Source: Funneliformis mosseae
Taxonomy: Eukaryota > Glomeromycota > Glomeromycetes > Glomerales > Glomeraceae
Direction: 5' to 3'
DNA: 17,239 bases
Assembly (NCBI GenBank): GCA_910592005.1
Contig: CAJVPP010001913.1
Coordinates: 1-17,239, forward strand
Position 1 is the stretch's first letter; every line of letters begins with the position of its first letter. The notes under the pieces are model-generated. The model did not search any database. It was not told the DNA's origin and saw nothing but the letters and a program-made list of their open reading frames with translations. Position numbers and translations under genes: made by a program. Below, in pieces: positions 8,781 through 17,239 of this stretch.

Positions 8781-10006
8781 TTATTGTCCAGCAATTTCGG
8801 CATACCACTTGTTATTCTCTTCATAACCATCACCACCCAATACCACACCATGATTAATATCATCTCCATTGCTATAAAGCGGTAATTTGTTGTTAACGTT
8901 CTCCAAGATGATAATATCACCTATTGCCCATACACCATTTTGTTCGTTATGGTACCCAGACTCTGTGGTGTGACGTCTGACAAGCCAATTGCTATTCTCA
9001 CTTTTTCCCGTGAATGTCCAAACTATAAAAAGCAAATAAAATAAAAAATAAATTTAATATTATTGTGTGACTCGGCCGAATTCTCAAGGTAATTTTTATT
9101 TTGATTTTTGATTAGATCTTGTCTTCTTACCATCACGTCCGGGATGATCGGCAGCATGTAGATTGGAACCGGTTGTTTCATGCCTTAAACCAACAACAGA
9201 ATTTAATAGTACAGGATCTCCAGGGGTTTTGTTTTCACCAAACGGCGAGGTTACAATCCAAACTTCATTGGTGGCTGGTTTTGAGCCATTACAAAACACC
9301 TAAATAAATAAAAAAAAATTTTTTTTTTTTAGAACGTACTAAAGAAAATAATTAAATGGATTATAAAAAAGTTTTTACGAACCGTTGATAATTTAGAATC
9401 GGGTTCGATTGGTTCATGTTCTCCGTGAGTTAAATATTGACCGCTAACACAATGTTTGATTGTAATTTTTGAACCATATCTAATCTGGTGCATCGGATAT
9501 TCGTACATGATTCCTTGAAATAATTTGATAACCCATTCAAAGTCATCGATGCTTCTAAATTTGCTCGCCAAAATATTTCTAATATTATCATCTTGCAAAC
9601 TATTTAATAGATAGGTCTTTTGCTCTTCCAAACTTGTGATATTCGCCGAACGACATAAGGATAAAAAATTTGAAATAAAATCCGTCATGTCAATATTTGC
9701 ATTATATTTTATACAACGTAAGGTATGTAAAGCCGATGCGCTCATAACCGGAAATGTGATATGAGATTTTAATGCATTTAAAAAACCGGAAAATGTACAA
9801 GTGTTCTTCGGTATTGAAATCATTGGATCCACTTTCAATATCGCGAATGATACTATTTCGCTCTCTTCTTCTATACCATGTAAACGACAGAAGAATCTTA
9901 AATCTTGTAACCATGATTCTGGGTCCTGAGTTCCATTGTATTTACTTGGGTGAACTGTTACCGCAATGAGCGGTAATTTACATGAGCTACCGAATTGTTC
10001 TGACAT
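8781..10006 (-). CDS. Gag-like / MIR domain fusion protein, 3 exons, 344 aa
   Basis: Exons join 10006-9383, 9299-9131 and 9022-8781 (624+169+242 nt; 344 codons plus TAA). Both introns are GT-AG and the joins keep the frame: codon 208 ends exon 1 and codon 265 (V) is split. Residues about 15-165 resemble the capsid-type Gag domain of LTR retrotransposons: a YNGTQDPESWLQDL opening, then helical stretches with spaced aromatics (FSGFLNALKSHI, FISNFLSLCRS, EQKTYLLNSLQDDNI). Residues about 175-344 look like three MIR repeats forming a beta-trefoil, with motifs IRYGSKITIKH, YLTHGEHE, VGLRHETTGSNLHAADH, WLVRRH and GDIIILENV. MIR domains occur in O-mannosyltransferases, SDF2 and IP3 receptors; no transferase or membrane part is present, so the role (binding sugar or protein) is unknown. 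No signal peptide is seen, so the product is probably cytosolic. The start is the only in-frame ATG before the Gag-like block, with a purine at -3. No zinc knuckle, protease or reverse transcriptase is visible. Confidence 0.85.
9023..9130 (-). other. Intron 2 of the Gag-like/MIR gene (108 bp)
   Basis: The donor is GTAAGA after GGACGTGATG and the acceptor is TTTTTATAG. Splicing joins HPGRD to VWTFTGKS in frame, which restores the repeated MIR spacing. Confidence 0.85.
9300..9382 (-). other. Intron 1 of the Gag-like/MIR gene (83 bp)
   Basis: The donor is GTTCGT directly after ACG (codon 208) and the acceptor is TTTAG after a long A/T tract. A GTAAAA donor three bases further on looks better by consensus, but joining it to this acceptor gives a stop within four codons. 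The GTTCGT donor joins SKLST to VFCNGSK and preserves the MIR fold. Confidence 0.75.
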
Positions 10007-10069
10007 CTCAATTTATAATAAAAAAATAATTCGTTTCTTTTTTTTTTTTGGGGAAAAAAAAATTTAGGA

Positions 10070-10076
10070 TTTTATA
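10070..10076 (-). promoter_or_regulatory. TATA-like box upstream of the Gag-like/MIR gene
   Basis: TATAAAA on the minus strand, roughly 65 bp before the ATG, followed by an A/T-rich leader with poly-A and poly-T tracts. The position suits a core promoter, but such words are common in this AT-rich DNA. Confidence 0.3.
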
Positions 10077-10080
10077 AGTA

Positions 10081-10660
10081 TTTTTAATTTTTCGGTTGAA
10101 AGGATTTTTTTCAAGAAATTTTTTTCTTATAAAAAAAAAAGGCAGTGTTAATATGCGTTGAATATAAATAAATATATAAATAAATGATAATAAGTGAAGA
10201 AAAAAAATTAATAATTTTTTTTATGCTTTGTGAAAGAAAAAATTCCCTGAACGGTAATCGTCCTATCTACCCTATTTATACACAAAAACAACCAAAATAA
10301 TTGGTATAAAATAATAAAAAAAAAAAAATTATAAATGATGAACAATGGGATAAATGGGATATCTATTTAATTTAAGTTATTGAAAAATGCAACACTACTA
10401 ATCGTACATTACACATTACAATCGGTGAAAAAAATGATTTCTTAATGTGGCGCAAAGTAACGAAAAAGAAAATGGGAACCTTTCCCAATAGATGAAAAAA
10501 TGATAAAATGAAAAAAAATTCCGCATTGTTAAATCCATTGTTATCTTTTCTTTTTTTCTCACTCTTTCTTTCCACATACTATAATATGATTCTATTGTGC
10601 TTAAACAAACACTTTTAACTGTATATAATTAATTACCTAATGACGAAATAATATTTTCGA
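10081..10660. other. Upstream region of the Gag-like/MIR gene
   Basis: Low-complexity A/T tracts with no gene. The 67-aa minus-strand frame at 10372-10575 is a K/F/L/I-rich product of A/T tracts and is not accepted. Confidence 0.45.
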
Positions 10661-11280
10661 TATAATGTGTTACTGCGCCATCCATGGAACTTCATTTGGA
10701 ATTTCGATTCCGCCACTTAAATTCTGTTATGGATACGTAACTTCAAAGGACAATCATAATAAATATTGTCATTATTTTCTTAAATCATCAGGGGAAGTTT
10801 TAGTGTAATGTTTGTCGCTGACGTAATTAAATCTCGAAACGCAAAACACCGACCTACTCTCTTTTGGTTGAACGGACGTTTATAACTCAATGTTTATGAT
10901 TTGAATACACGTTTTTTACACAAAAAATTTCTCCAAATTTTTATTATAATGACTAAACCTTATTATCCATTGATTTATTGGATTTTTAAAGGACCTAGAA
11001 AAGGGAACGAAAATCTTTCAATATTTCAGGTTTCTATTCTGGATTAAAATCCCTGATCATCATCCTGGATCGTAAAATTGTTTGACCATTTTAAATTTAT
11101 TAATTTTACTCAAATGGTTCACAATTCAACAACATCTGATCATTTGTTACCCCAATTAATAAAGTATCATTTAGATTACTGTAAATATTTATAAGGATAT
11201 AATCCACAATAAGCTCGAATATATATTCATCAAAGAAGGCAAAAGATCAAATCATAAAAATCAAAAATTACCCACGTCTC
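10661..11280. other. Unassigned unique-looking DNA
   Basis: A plus-strand frame at about 10671-10811 reads HGTSFGISIPPLKFCYGYVT and then a stop 25 codons later. It is protein-like but has no start, domain or flanking splice signal that I trust. Nothing else is seen. Confidence 0.3.
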
Positions 11281-11322
11281 ATGGCGCAGCTGCGACATCT
11301 ATAATCGTTCCCATTGTTAACG

Positions 11323-11351
11323 CATGTGCATACTTGGTGGGTATGCACATG
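11323..11351. repeat. Perfect 11-bp stem hairpin
   Basis: CATGTGCATAC at 11323-11333 and GTATGCACATG at 11341-11351 are perfect reverse complements around the 7-base loop TTGGTGG. A second palindrome, CGCAGCTGCG, is at 11285-11294. Both are unusually G/C-containing for this window. They could be sites for a dimeric DNA-binding protein. Confidence 0.75.
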
Positions 11352-11399
11352 TCTTCAACGAATCATCACTCTTGATTATGCCGTAATCATTGCCGATCT

Positions 11400-12470
11400 G
11401 GATAAAATTATTTCTTTTTATTAAACGCAACTAGTTATATATTTGCAATGTGGTGACGATGATTATAGGTAATGCACCTCCTTTTTTTTTTGCAAACACA
11501 CAAATTGGGAGCATGATGCGGGTTTTGGCATTTCAAGTGTAAAGAACTTGATTTGGTGAATTAAAATCAATCTTTGCACTGAAACGGCGGCATCGTGGTC
11601 ATTCATACATAGGAGAGGGAAATGCAGTGAATTATGCTCCTTAATTTAAAGGACAATTTAATGCGCTCTTCACATGTCTTCAAGGAAAATGGATTTGTTC
11701 TAACATGGATATAGCACCAAAATAAGTAATGATCAAAATCAGCTCTATAGAATCCTCGAATGCGACCACCGCATCGGGAAGAGGAACGGGATAAGAGAGT
11801 TGACAAAGGGAAGTCAGTCTTTTCTGTCTCGTCGCTCGTTTTACATCATATAAAGTTTACCCAGCAGAACAAAGAAATGCTAAACGTTGCAACATTATCA
11901 GCTACTTATAGGAACTTCTGATGTTTCTTGAAGAAAACTGCGCCATATTGCCCGACTACTTCAACATTCACAAACGAATAATAAACGTGTAGCATCCATT
12001 TAGTTGGAATTGTAGGAAACAACCAACGGCCAATATACACGCAATTATATAGAAACCAAGATATGTACGCATAATGAAAAGATTGCCCAAATTACCCAAA
12101 TCCAAAGAAATTTTTTGCTTCCAATATCCCTCTAATTGTTGCCATTTTCGATTTGTCAATCATTATGTAATTTCATTTGGATTCGAAAAATTGTCAAATT
12201 TTTTGCCTTTTATATATATGCTTAAGATCGCATTGCGCTTTTTTTTATATTTGAAGGGCTTACCATAATGGCAATTTGCATGTTGTCTGTTTAAAACAAC
12301 ATACAACTGAAGTCATCATGGACAGGTTTTGGTCACACAAAATACGCTAGGACCAATTTTGTTTAGACATTTGTCAATAAAAAGTAGCTTATACTAGCTT
12401 CTTTTAAAATTTGGAGACAAAATTCTTGTTAACGAATAAATACTTTTTGATTGGCCAAAATCTTTTCACG
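11400..12470. other. Balanced-composition stretch with ambiguous open frames
   Basis: Both strands hold short open frames that read like protein. Minus 11968-12159 is 63 aa with one hydrophobic segment. Minus about 11880-12078, in another frame, reads GRWLFPTIPTKWMLHVYYSF and on to VVGQYGAVFF. Plus 12074-12268 is basic and aromatic. None has a convincing start, splice pair or known domain, and they overlap each other, so I name no gene. A hairpin ATGTTGT/ACAACAT lies at 12280-12302. Confidence 0.35.
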
Positions 12471-13066
12471 TGATATTTATTTCCATTTATGGAATTTAGT
12501 TCCTTTACATCAAAAAAATATAATATCTTTCATTTAAAAATTAAATTTAATATTGTATATATTATGATATATATCATTTACCAATATAAAACTATTCAAA
12601 TTATTTTAATATACATAATTTATAATAAAATTATTAATTTTATAATATAAATAATATTATTATAAATATTTTTCTTATAATAATAATATTTGCCTATAAT
12701 AATAAGAACCATTTTTAATTATTTTAAATATTTTAAAATAATTTATTATTCAAAATAATACTTTTATATGACGTATTTTAAGTAAATATTAAAATAAATA
12801 TATAATAAACTAGTGATTTTTTAAAGATAAAAAATATATAATAAATTATTATAAAAAAAATTAAAGTTTTAAACTCTTATATTTTTGTTATTTATTAATT
12901 TCTAAAATATAAAAATATTACTATTTATAGGTTTTAATAAGATAAATTAATAAAATAAAATTTTATTTTTATAATTATTAGGTTATTTTAAAATTTAAAA
13001 ATTAAAAATTTAATATATATATTAATAATTATTAATTTTAAAAATATAAAGAAACTATATTTAATA
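12471..13066. other. Start of the right-hand AT-rich block
   Basis: Composition changes abruptly near 12470-12520 to almost pure A/T. No gene, RNA or complete transposon end is visible. Confidence 0.55.
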
Positions 13067-13068
13067 TA

Positions 13069-14394
13069 CACTACTTGACTAAAAGTAATAAACACTTAAT
13101 TTTTATCATTTACTAAAAAATATATATAATAATAAAACCTAAAGTTTTAACACATGATAGTATAATACACACATAAGTTATAACATTATTATCTGTTTAC
13201 TTGTAAATAAAAAGGTTAAAACGATAAATACAGAAATTAAACAAGTTTTTTCTTTTAAACTCAAAAAATGTATAATCTAACAAAATTAAAATAGAGTCAA
13301 ATAATTGGTCTTTATAAGGGTAATATCACAAAAAAAAGTATTTCTAAAATTCGTAAGATTTTAAGGATGTCAGTTATCTGTAAAATTCAAAACTTTTGTA
13401 AAGAAAAAAATCTCAAAACATAATTGCAAATAGGCTGCCTAAATCTCTTAAATTTTGAATATTAAAAGACTTTAAAATAGATTGTTAAAAGAAATAATTT
13501 TCAATCAGTTAAACAAATAAAAATAAATTTCAAAAAAAACTGAACTGAGAGTTTTTATTACAACTATCAGAAGAAGTTTATATAAACTTAAATTTTTTTC
13601 TCATATTTCAATCTTCAAATTTTTTTTTAGTAATCAATAAAGAAAAAATTGATTAAAGTGATGTATTGAAAGAAAAAATTAGATTGTTAGAAAATAAAAT
13701 TTTATTATTTGAAGTAATAAAAGTCATTTTACAATATTTAAAAATAATAGTCCAAATTGTATTTAAAAAATATCTGAAATAAGATTTAATATTAAAATAT
13801 AGTTTCTTCAATAATACATGATGATGAAGATATAATAATGTAGAATTATTTTTCAGAAAAAAGGTTGAAACTATTAGTAAAAGTTAAAGGAAAGTAAATT
13901 CTCAAGATTATATTCAAATATTTGACTCACATTTGCTACTATTAATTGATAATAATTTTAATAGGTAAGGTTATTTATTCTAGAATGATAATGCTTCTGT
14001 CCATACCACTAAAGATAGTAAAGAATGAATAAAAATGAAGAAGATCAAAAATTAAAAAATTAACTAAGTCAATACCTAAACTTGAATTCTATCAAACACT
14101 TGTGATTAGAATTAGAAAGATGCATTAGAACCTATTCTAAATCTGCAAAAAATGTAAGAGGATTAGAAATTGCTTTACAAGAAAAATATAATCAAATTCC
14201 TAATGACATTTTATTAAATTTAATTGAAAGTATGTCTCAAAGAATTAAAACATATTGCAAATAATAGCTGGCTAATTAAATATTAATTTTATATATAGTT
14301 TAATTAATAAATATTAAAATTTAACCCTTATTATTATATATATTTTTGACTAATTAATAAAAATTTAATATTCGTTACTTTTGGTCAAATAATG
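13069..14394 (+). mobile_element. Complete but dead Tc1/mariner element (1326 bp)
   Basis: Terminal inverted repeats of about 55 bp start CACTACTTGACTAAAAGTAA on the left and, read on the minus strand, CATTATTTGACCAAAAGTAA on the right. Over 56 bp including the TA there are 12 mismatches, of which 8 are transitions. TA lies outside both ends (13067-13068 and 14395-14396). Size, ends and the enclosed transposase relic all fit a Tc1-like element. It cannot move by itself because its transposase frame carries many stops. Confidence 0.9.
13296..14264 (+). pseudogene. Tc1/mariner (DDE) transposase pseudogene
   Basis: The order of a Tc1 transposase is still readable. The N-terminal helix-turn-helix region appears at 13307-13390 (GLYKGN, then SISKIRKILRMS). 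The second DNA-binding helix set is at 13481-13531, in the same frame (IVKRNNFQSVKQIKINF). Around 13896-13950 lies VNSQDYIQIFDSHLL. The second catalytic Asp is in NDNASVHTT at 13984-14010. The C-terminal motif at 14067-14105 reads SQYLNLNSIKHL followed by a stop where Trp is usual; the expected catalytic Glu is Lys here. The tail GLEIALQEKYNQIPNDILLN and IESMSQRIK runs to 14264. Catalytic-core pieces lie in different frames, so small indels are present as well as stops. Confidence 0.9.
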
Positions 14395-14396
14395 TA

Positions 14397-15058
14397 TTTA
14401 ATATAACAAATTAAATTTTTTTATAATCAATAAATGTTATTATATTTGAATAAATCTAATTATAATATCATATTATGCATCTTATTTATAATACCTACAA
14501 TTTTATTCAATCAAAATTTAAGATCAGATATAATGTCAATAATTAGCAAATCAAAACAAAAATCAGTTATGTAATGAAAATAAGAATTTTATTAAAAAAT
14601 TTCAAAAAACTATTAATAACTAAAAAGTTTGTCTATAAAACTATCTTTGATATATTAAGTAAAAGTTTCTAATTAAATTTTGTATTTAAAAATCTTATTT
14701 ATAAAATATTTAAAATAATATATTATTAAGAAAAATAAAAGGATGTAATAAATAAAATATGTAACAAGATGTTATAAATACATTTTTACTTATTATAATA
14801 AAATATAAAATATTAAAATTATATCAATCATTATTTTTAAATTTTATTTTTAGATTTATTATGTAAAAATTTAATTAAAAATTATTCATTTTAATATTAA
14901 GTTAAAGTATTTTAAAAATTTAATTAATTAAAGTATTATATTATAAATTAATATATATAAAGTAAAAATTTCAATTTTAGTGAAAAGGTCTTAGAGCCTA
15001 TTATCTTAGCAAACCTCTCATATATTATTATTATTATTAATTATTTATTAGATGTTCT
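14397..15058. other. AT-rich DNA without recognisable gene
   Basis: No open frame or transposon end is recognised. The composition is A/T tracts throughout. Confidence 0.5.
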
Positions 15059-15128
15059 TATTATCATCAATCATATATTATATATTGTTGTCATCATCAA
15101 TTATATATTATGAGTTATTATCATTAAT
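15059..15128 (+). repeat. ~28-bp imperfect tandem repeat next to the hAT end
   Basis: TTATCATCAATCATATATTA recurs as TGTCATCATCAATTATATAT and again, shortened, as TTATTATCATTAATCA. The array stops exactly at the left end of the hAT element. Confidence 0.6.
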
Positions 15129-16913
15129 CAGTGATGGCAATTAATTAGATCATTTGACTAATTTTCAAATGACTCTAAATTACTTTAAATGACTTTAAAT
15201 GACTAATCATTTTGAGTTATTTAGAATTTAAATTATTTGCAAATGACTTATAATCAAATGATCTAGATTATTTGAGATTATTTGAGATCATTTGGGTTAT
15301 TTACAAATATTAATCTAAAAAAAAACTCAATTAATTATAAGTTTTGTTAGATTATAAATGATAATCTTTTTTCTTTAAATTTATATTTGCGAAATTTTTC
15401 TTTATTTATTTTTTCATGTTTATTTCTTTATTTGACTAATTGTTATCTACATATTTTTTAATAATTACATTTTTAATAAAATGGGTAAAGAACATTATAA
15501 TTTTCAGAAATTTTTTATTTATCTGAGGCTGATATTTAAGAGCAAATAAAAAAGCAATTTGTTTATCTTATATATGAAAACATATAATCTTTGTTACTTT
15601 AATAAATCCCAATTGTCATTTAAAGAAATATTTAAATTTTGAAGAAGAATATGATAAAGATGAAAAGAAAAAAATTCTTTCATGAAATATACTAGAAGAT
15701 AAAAAAAATTTTTTAATTAAAAGAATATTATTAAAATTAAAGATAATAACTCTAAAATTGTAAAAACTAATACTTTTGTCTTAACTACAACTAAACAAAT
15801 ATTTCTTACTTACTATATATCATATTCATTATCAAAATAAGATGAATCTCATTTTAAATTTTGATATTACATATGATTATTCTAATAGCCTTCCTTTTTT
15901 ATTTATAAAAAATAAGGAAATATAAGATTTTTTTAAGTTTATTGCTTTTTCATTAAAAATTTCTGAATGATAAATAATAAATGATAGAATAATTCTAAAA
16001 TCTGCAGATCAAATAACAAAATCTATTTTAGAAATTGCAAATAATGATAATATTAGAGTAATAGCAGCTTTTAATAGTTAAACTAATATTAAATAGAAAT
16101 ATTTTTTTAGTATTATTTTTATTACTTTGCATAATAAAGTTTTGATTTAGGAAGCTTATAATATTTATGAGATTTTACATACAAAATATCAGAATTACTT
16201 AATATAAGTATATTAATATTTTAAATAATTATTTTAATTTATATAATTAATGATTATTTGTATTTTTAAGCATAAAAAGGTATTAGTAATGAGTTAATTA
16301 TGAAGTAATATATTAAAAAAAGAAAATAAGAAGAAATTAAAAAATCTGAATAACAATATAAAATAATTCATATTATTATACTAATAGAATCATATATTAT
16401 TAGCAGTAATAAAAAAAAACAGGATGATTCTTTTCTAATTAATATAAGTATAATGAAGATAAAGAAATAAATACAAATTTTAATAATAATTTTGAAAAAG
16501 ATAATAAAATTTTTAATGTAAATCATTAGTCTTAAATAGTAAAAGATTGGATTAAAATATTAGATACTAAAAATTATTTAGATAGTGATGATAATGTTAA
16601 TGAAAAATCCATTGAATTTGAGTTAAGTGATTGTATTATTTATCTAACAGATGATTAATGGTAAGTAGAATTTATTAAATTTGTTTAATGATTCATTAGA
16701 AATACCTATTTGTCTTAATTTTTTAACAAATTTATAATTGATTAATTTTAAAACTTTAAATTTTAAATAAAAAATATTTCAATAAAATTTAATTTTATAA
16801 TTTTATTATATATATCAAATGATCAAATAAGTCATTAACTTTTCAAAATAACTAATGATTTGTGACTAATAATTTAAATCATTTAGATCATTTTAGGTTA
16901 TTTGTCAATACTG
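15129..16913 (+). mobile_element. Dead hAT-family element (~1785 bp)
   Basis: The left end CAGTGATGGCAA and the right end, read on the minus strand, CAGTATTGACAA have the form of hAT ends (9 of 12 bases identical). Subterminal zones (15150-15310 and 16815-16905) are packed with short AAATGACT / ATCATTTGA words in both orientations, as expected for transposase binding sites. No 8-bp target duplication is visible, so the flanks or ends have changed. At 1.8 kb it is short for an autonomous hAT: the C-terminal dimerisation region cannot be recognised, suggesting internal loss. Confidence 0.75.
15481..16675 (+). pseudogene. hAT transposase pseudogene, N-terminal half
   Basis: One frame carries all the recognisable blocks. 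A zinc-finger-like end, NPNCHLKKYLNFEEEYDKDE, is at 15605-15664 (the BED-type finger expected at hAT N-termini). SNSLPFLFIKNKE, the short conserved segment before the catalytic fold, is at 15881-15919. SADQITKSILEIANNDNIRV and on to a stop where the family has Trp is at 16001-16081. KVLI-stop-EAYNI is at 16136-16165. The frame is kept across about 550 bp while stops replace codons such as Trp and Gln. Beyond 16200 acidic stretches remain (DDSFLINIS; LDTKNYLDSDDNVNEKSIEF near 16560) but I cannot assign them. Confidence 0.8.
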
Positions 16914-17239
16914 ATCTTAGGTAAAAGTATACTTTTGATAATATGAATTTTTGATGATTATTTCTGCATTAATTCACTTTTTTACTTAATTGTATTTTAG
17001 TTAGTTATACAAATTTAGAGAAGTAATCCATGAATTATAATCTGCACGGATAATACAAATATCCAGATAAACAGATCATTTTTATGTATTACAAATTTAT
17101 GCAAATATCTGTGGATTATTTGATGAATATCTGTGAATACTTATATATTAATAAATAATCTGTTAGAGTAATAAAATTTTTTAAAAAAAATTCTTAAGTT
17201 CAAATGATGCAAAATCGATTGTTTGATACAAAAAATGTA
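16914..17239. other. AT-rich DNA with ATATCTGTG repeats
   Basis: Between about 17040 and 17140 there are copies of AATATCTGTGGAT and AATATCTGTGAAT, and inverted words (AATATCCAGATAAACAGAT). This resembles the subterminal region of another transposon that continues beyond the window. No gene is seen. Confidence 0.4.

Noticed and set aside
9119..9307. Plus-strand open frame over exon 2
   Set aside because: Antisense shadow of the MIR exon; the minus frame has the motifs and splice sites.
9702..9969. Other open frames on both strands within exon 1
   Set aside because: Shadows of the Gag-like coding frame.
10372..10575. 67-aa minus-strand open frame upstream of the gene
   Set aside because: Low-complexity F/K/S-rich text from A/T tracts, no motif and no splice link to the gene.
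11603..11806. 67-aa minus-strand open frame
   Set aside because: No domain, no partner exon, and the plus strand is about as open and as protein-like here.
1..17239. tRNA or rRNA genes
   Set aside because: I searched for T-arm (GGTTCRANNCC-like) words and cloverleaf pairs; the only near match (about 9399-9410) lies inside the coding exon and has no matching arms.
1..17239. Mitochondrial origin because of high A+T
   Set aside because: No mitochondrial genes are present, and the spliced MIR gene plus hAT and Tc1 elements indicate nuclear DNA.

Overview
The window looks like nuclear DNA of a very AT-rich fungus. The best match is an arbuscular mycorrhizal fungus (Glomeromycotina, Rhizophagus-like). 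Reasons: one spliced gene with short GT-AG introns (83 and 108 bp) encoding a MIR-domain protein, abundant A/T homopolymers, and many decayed Tc1/mariner and hAT transposons. The organism is an inference; no ribosomal or other marker gene is present.

Layout. Positions 1-4260 are extremely AT-rich and consist mostly of transposon remains: a 9-bp minisatellite at the left edge, fold-back MITEs and a ~155-bp tandem duplication (482-1728), a 148-bp MITE (2074-2221), a probable solo LTR whose putative U3 holds a second 9-bp minisatellite (2711-3318), and a 554-bp Tc1/mariner-type MITE (3704-4257). From about 4400 to 12470 the base composition is clearly less AT-rich. This island holds a decayed coding region (about 4797-6440) with an unusual array of short hairpins (5532-5703), a quiet stretch, the only gene I can defend (8781-10006, minus strand), its upstream region, and 10.6-12.3 kb of unique-looking DNA with only ambiguous open frames. 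From 12470 to the end the DNA is again extremely AT-rich and contains a complete but dead Tc1/mariner element (13069-14394) and a dead, shortened hAT element (15129-16913).

The intact gene encodes 344 residues. Its N-terminal half resembles the capsid-type Gag domain of LTR retrotransposons, and its C-terminal half is a beta-trefoil MIR region as found in protein O-mannosyltransferases and SDF2-like proteins. There are no pol domains and no flanking LTRs, and the introns fall only in the MIR half, so a host gene that captured a Gag-like domain fits best.

The transposon remnants share a decay pattern: changes relative to family motifs, and between paired inverted repeats, are mostly C-to-T / G-to-A. 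The hAT relic keeps one reading frame over about 550 bp while collecting stop codons. This points to deamination-type mutation of repeats. The two most unusual items are the Gag-like/MIR fusion and the hairpin array.
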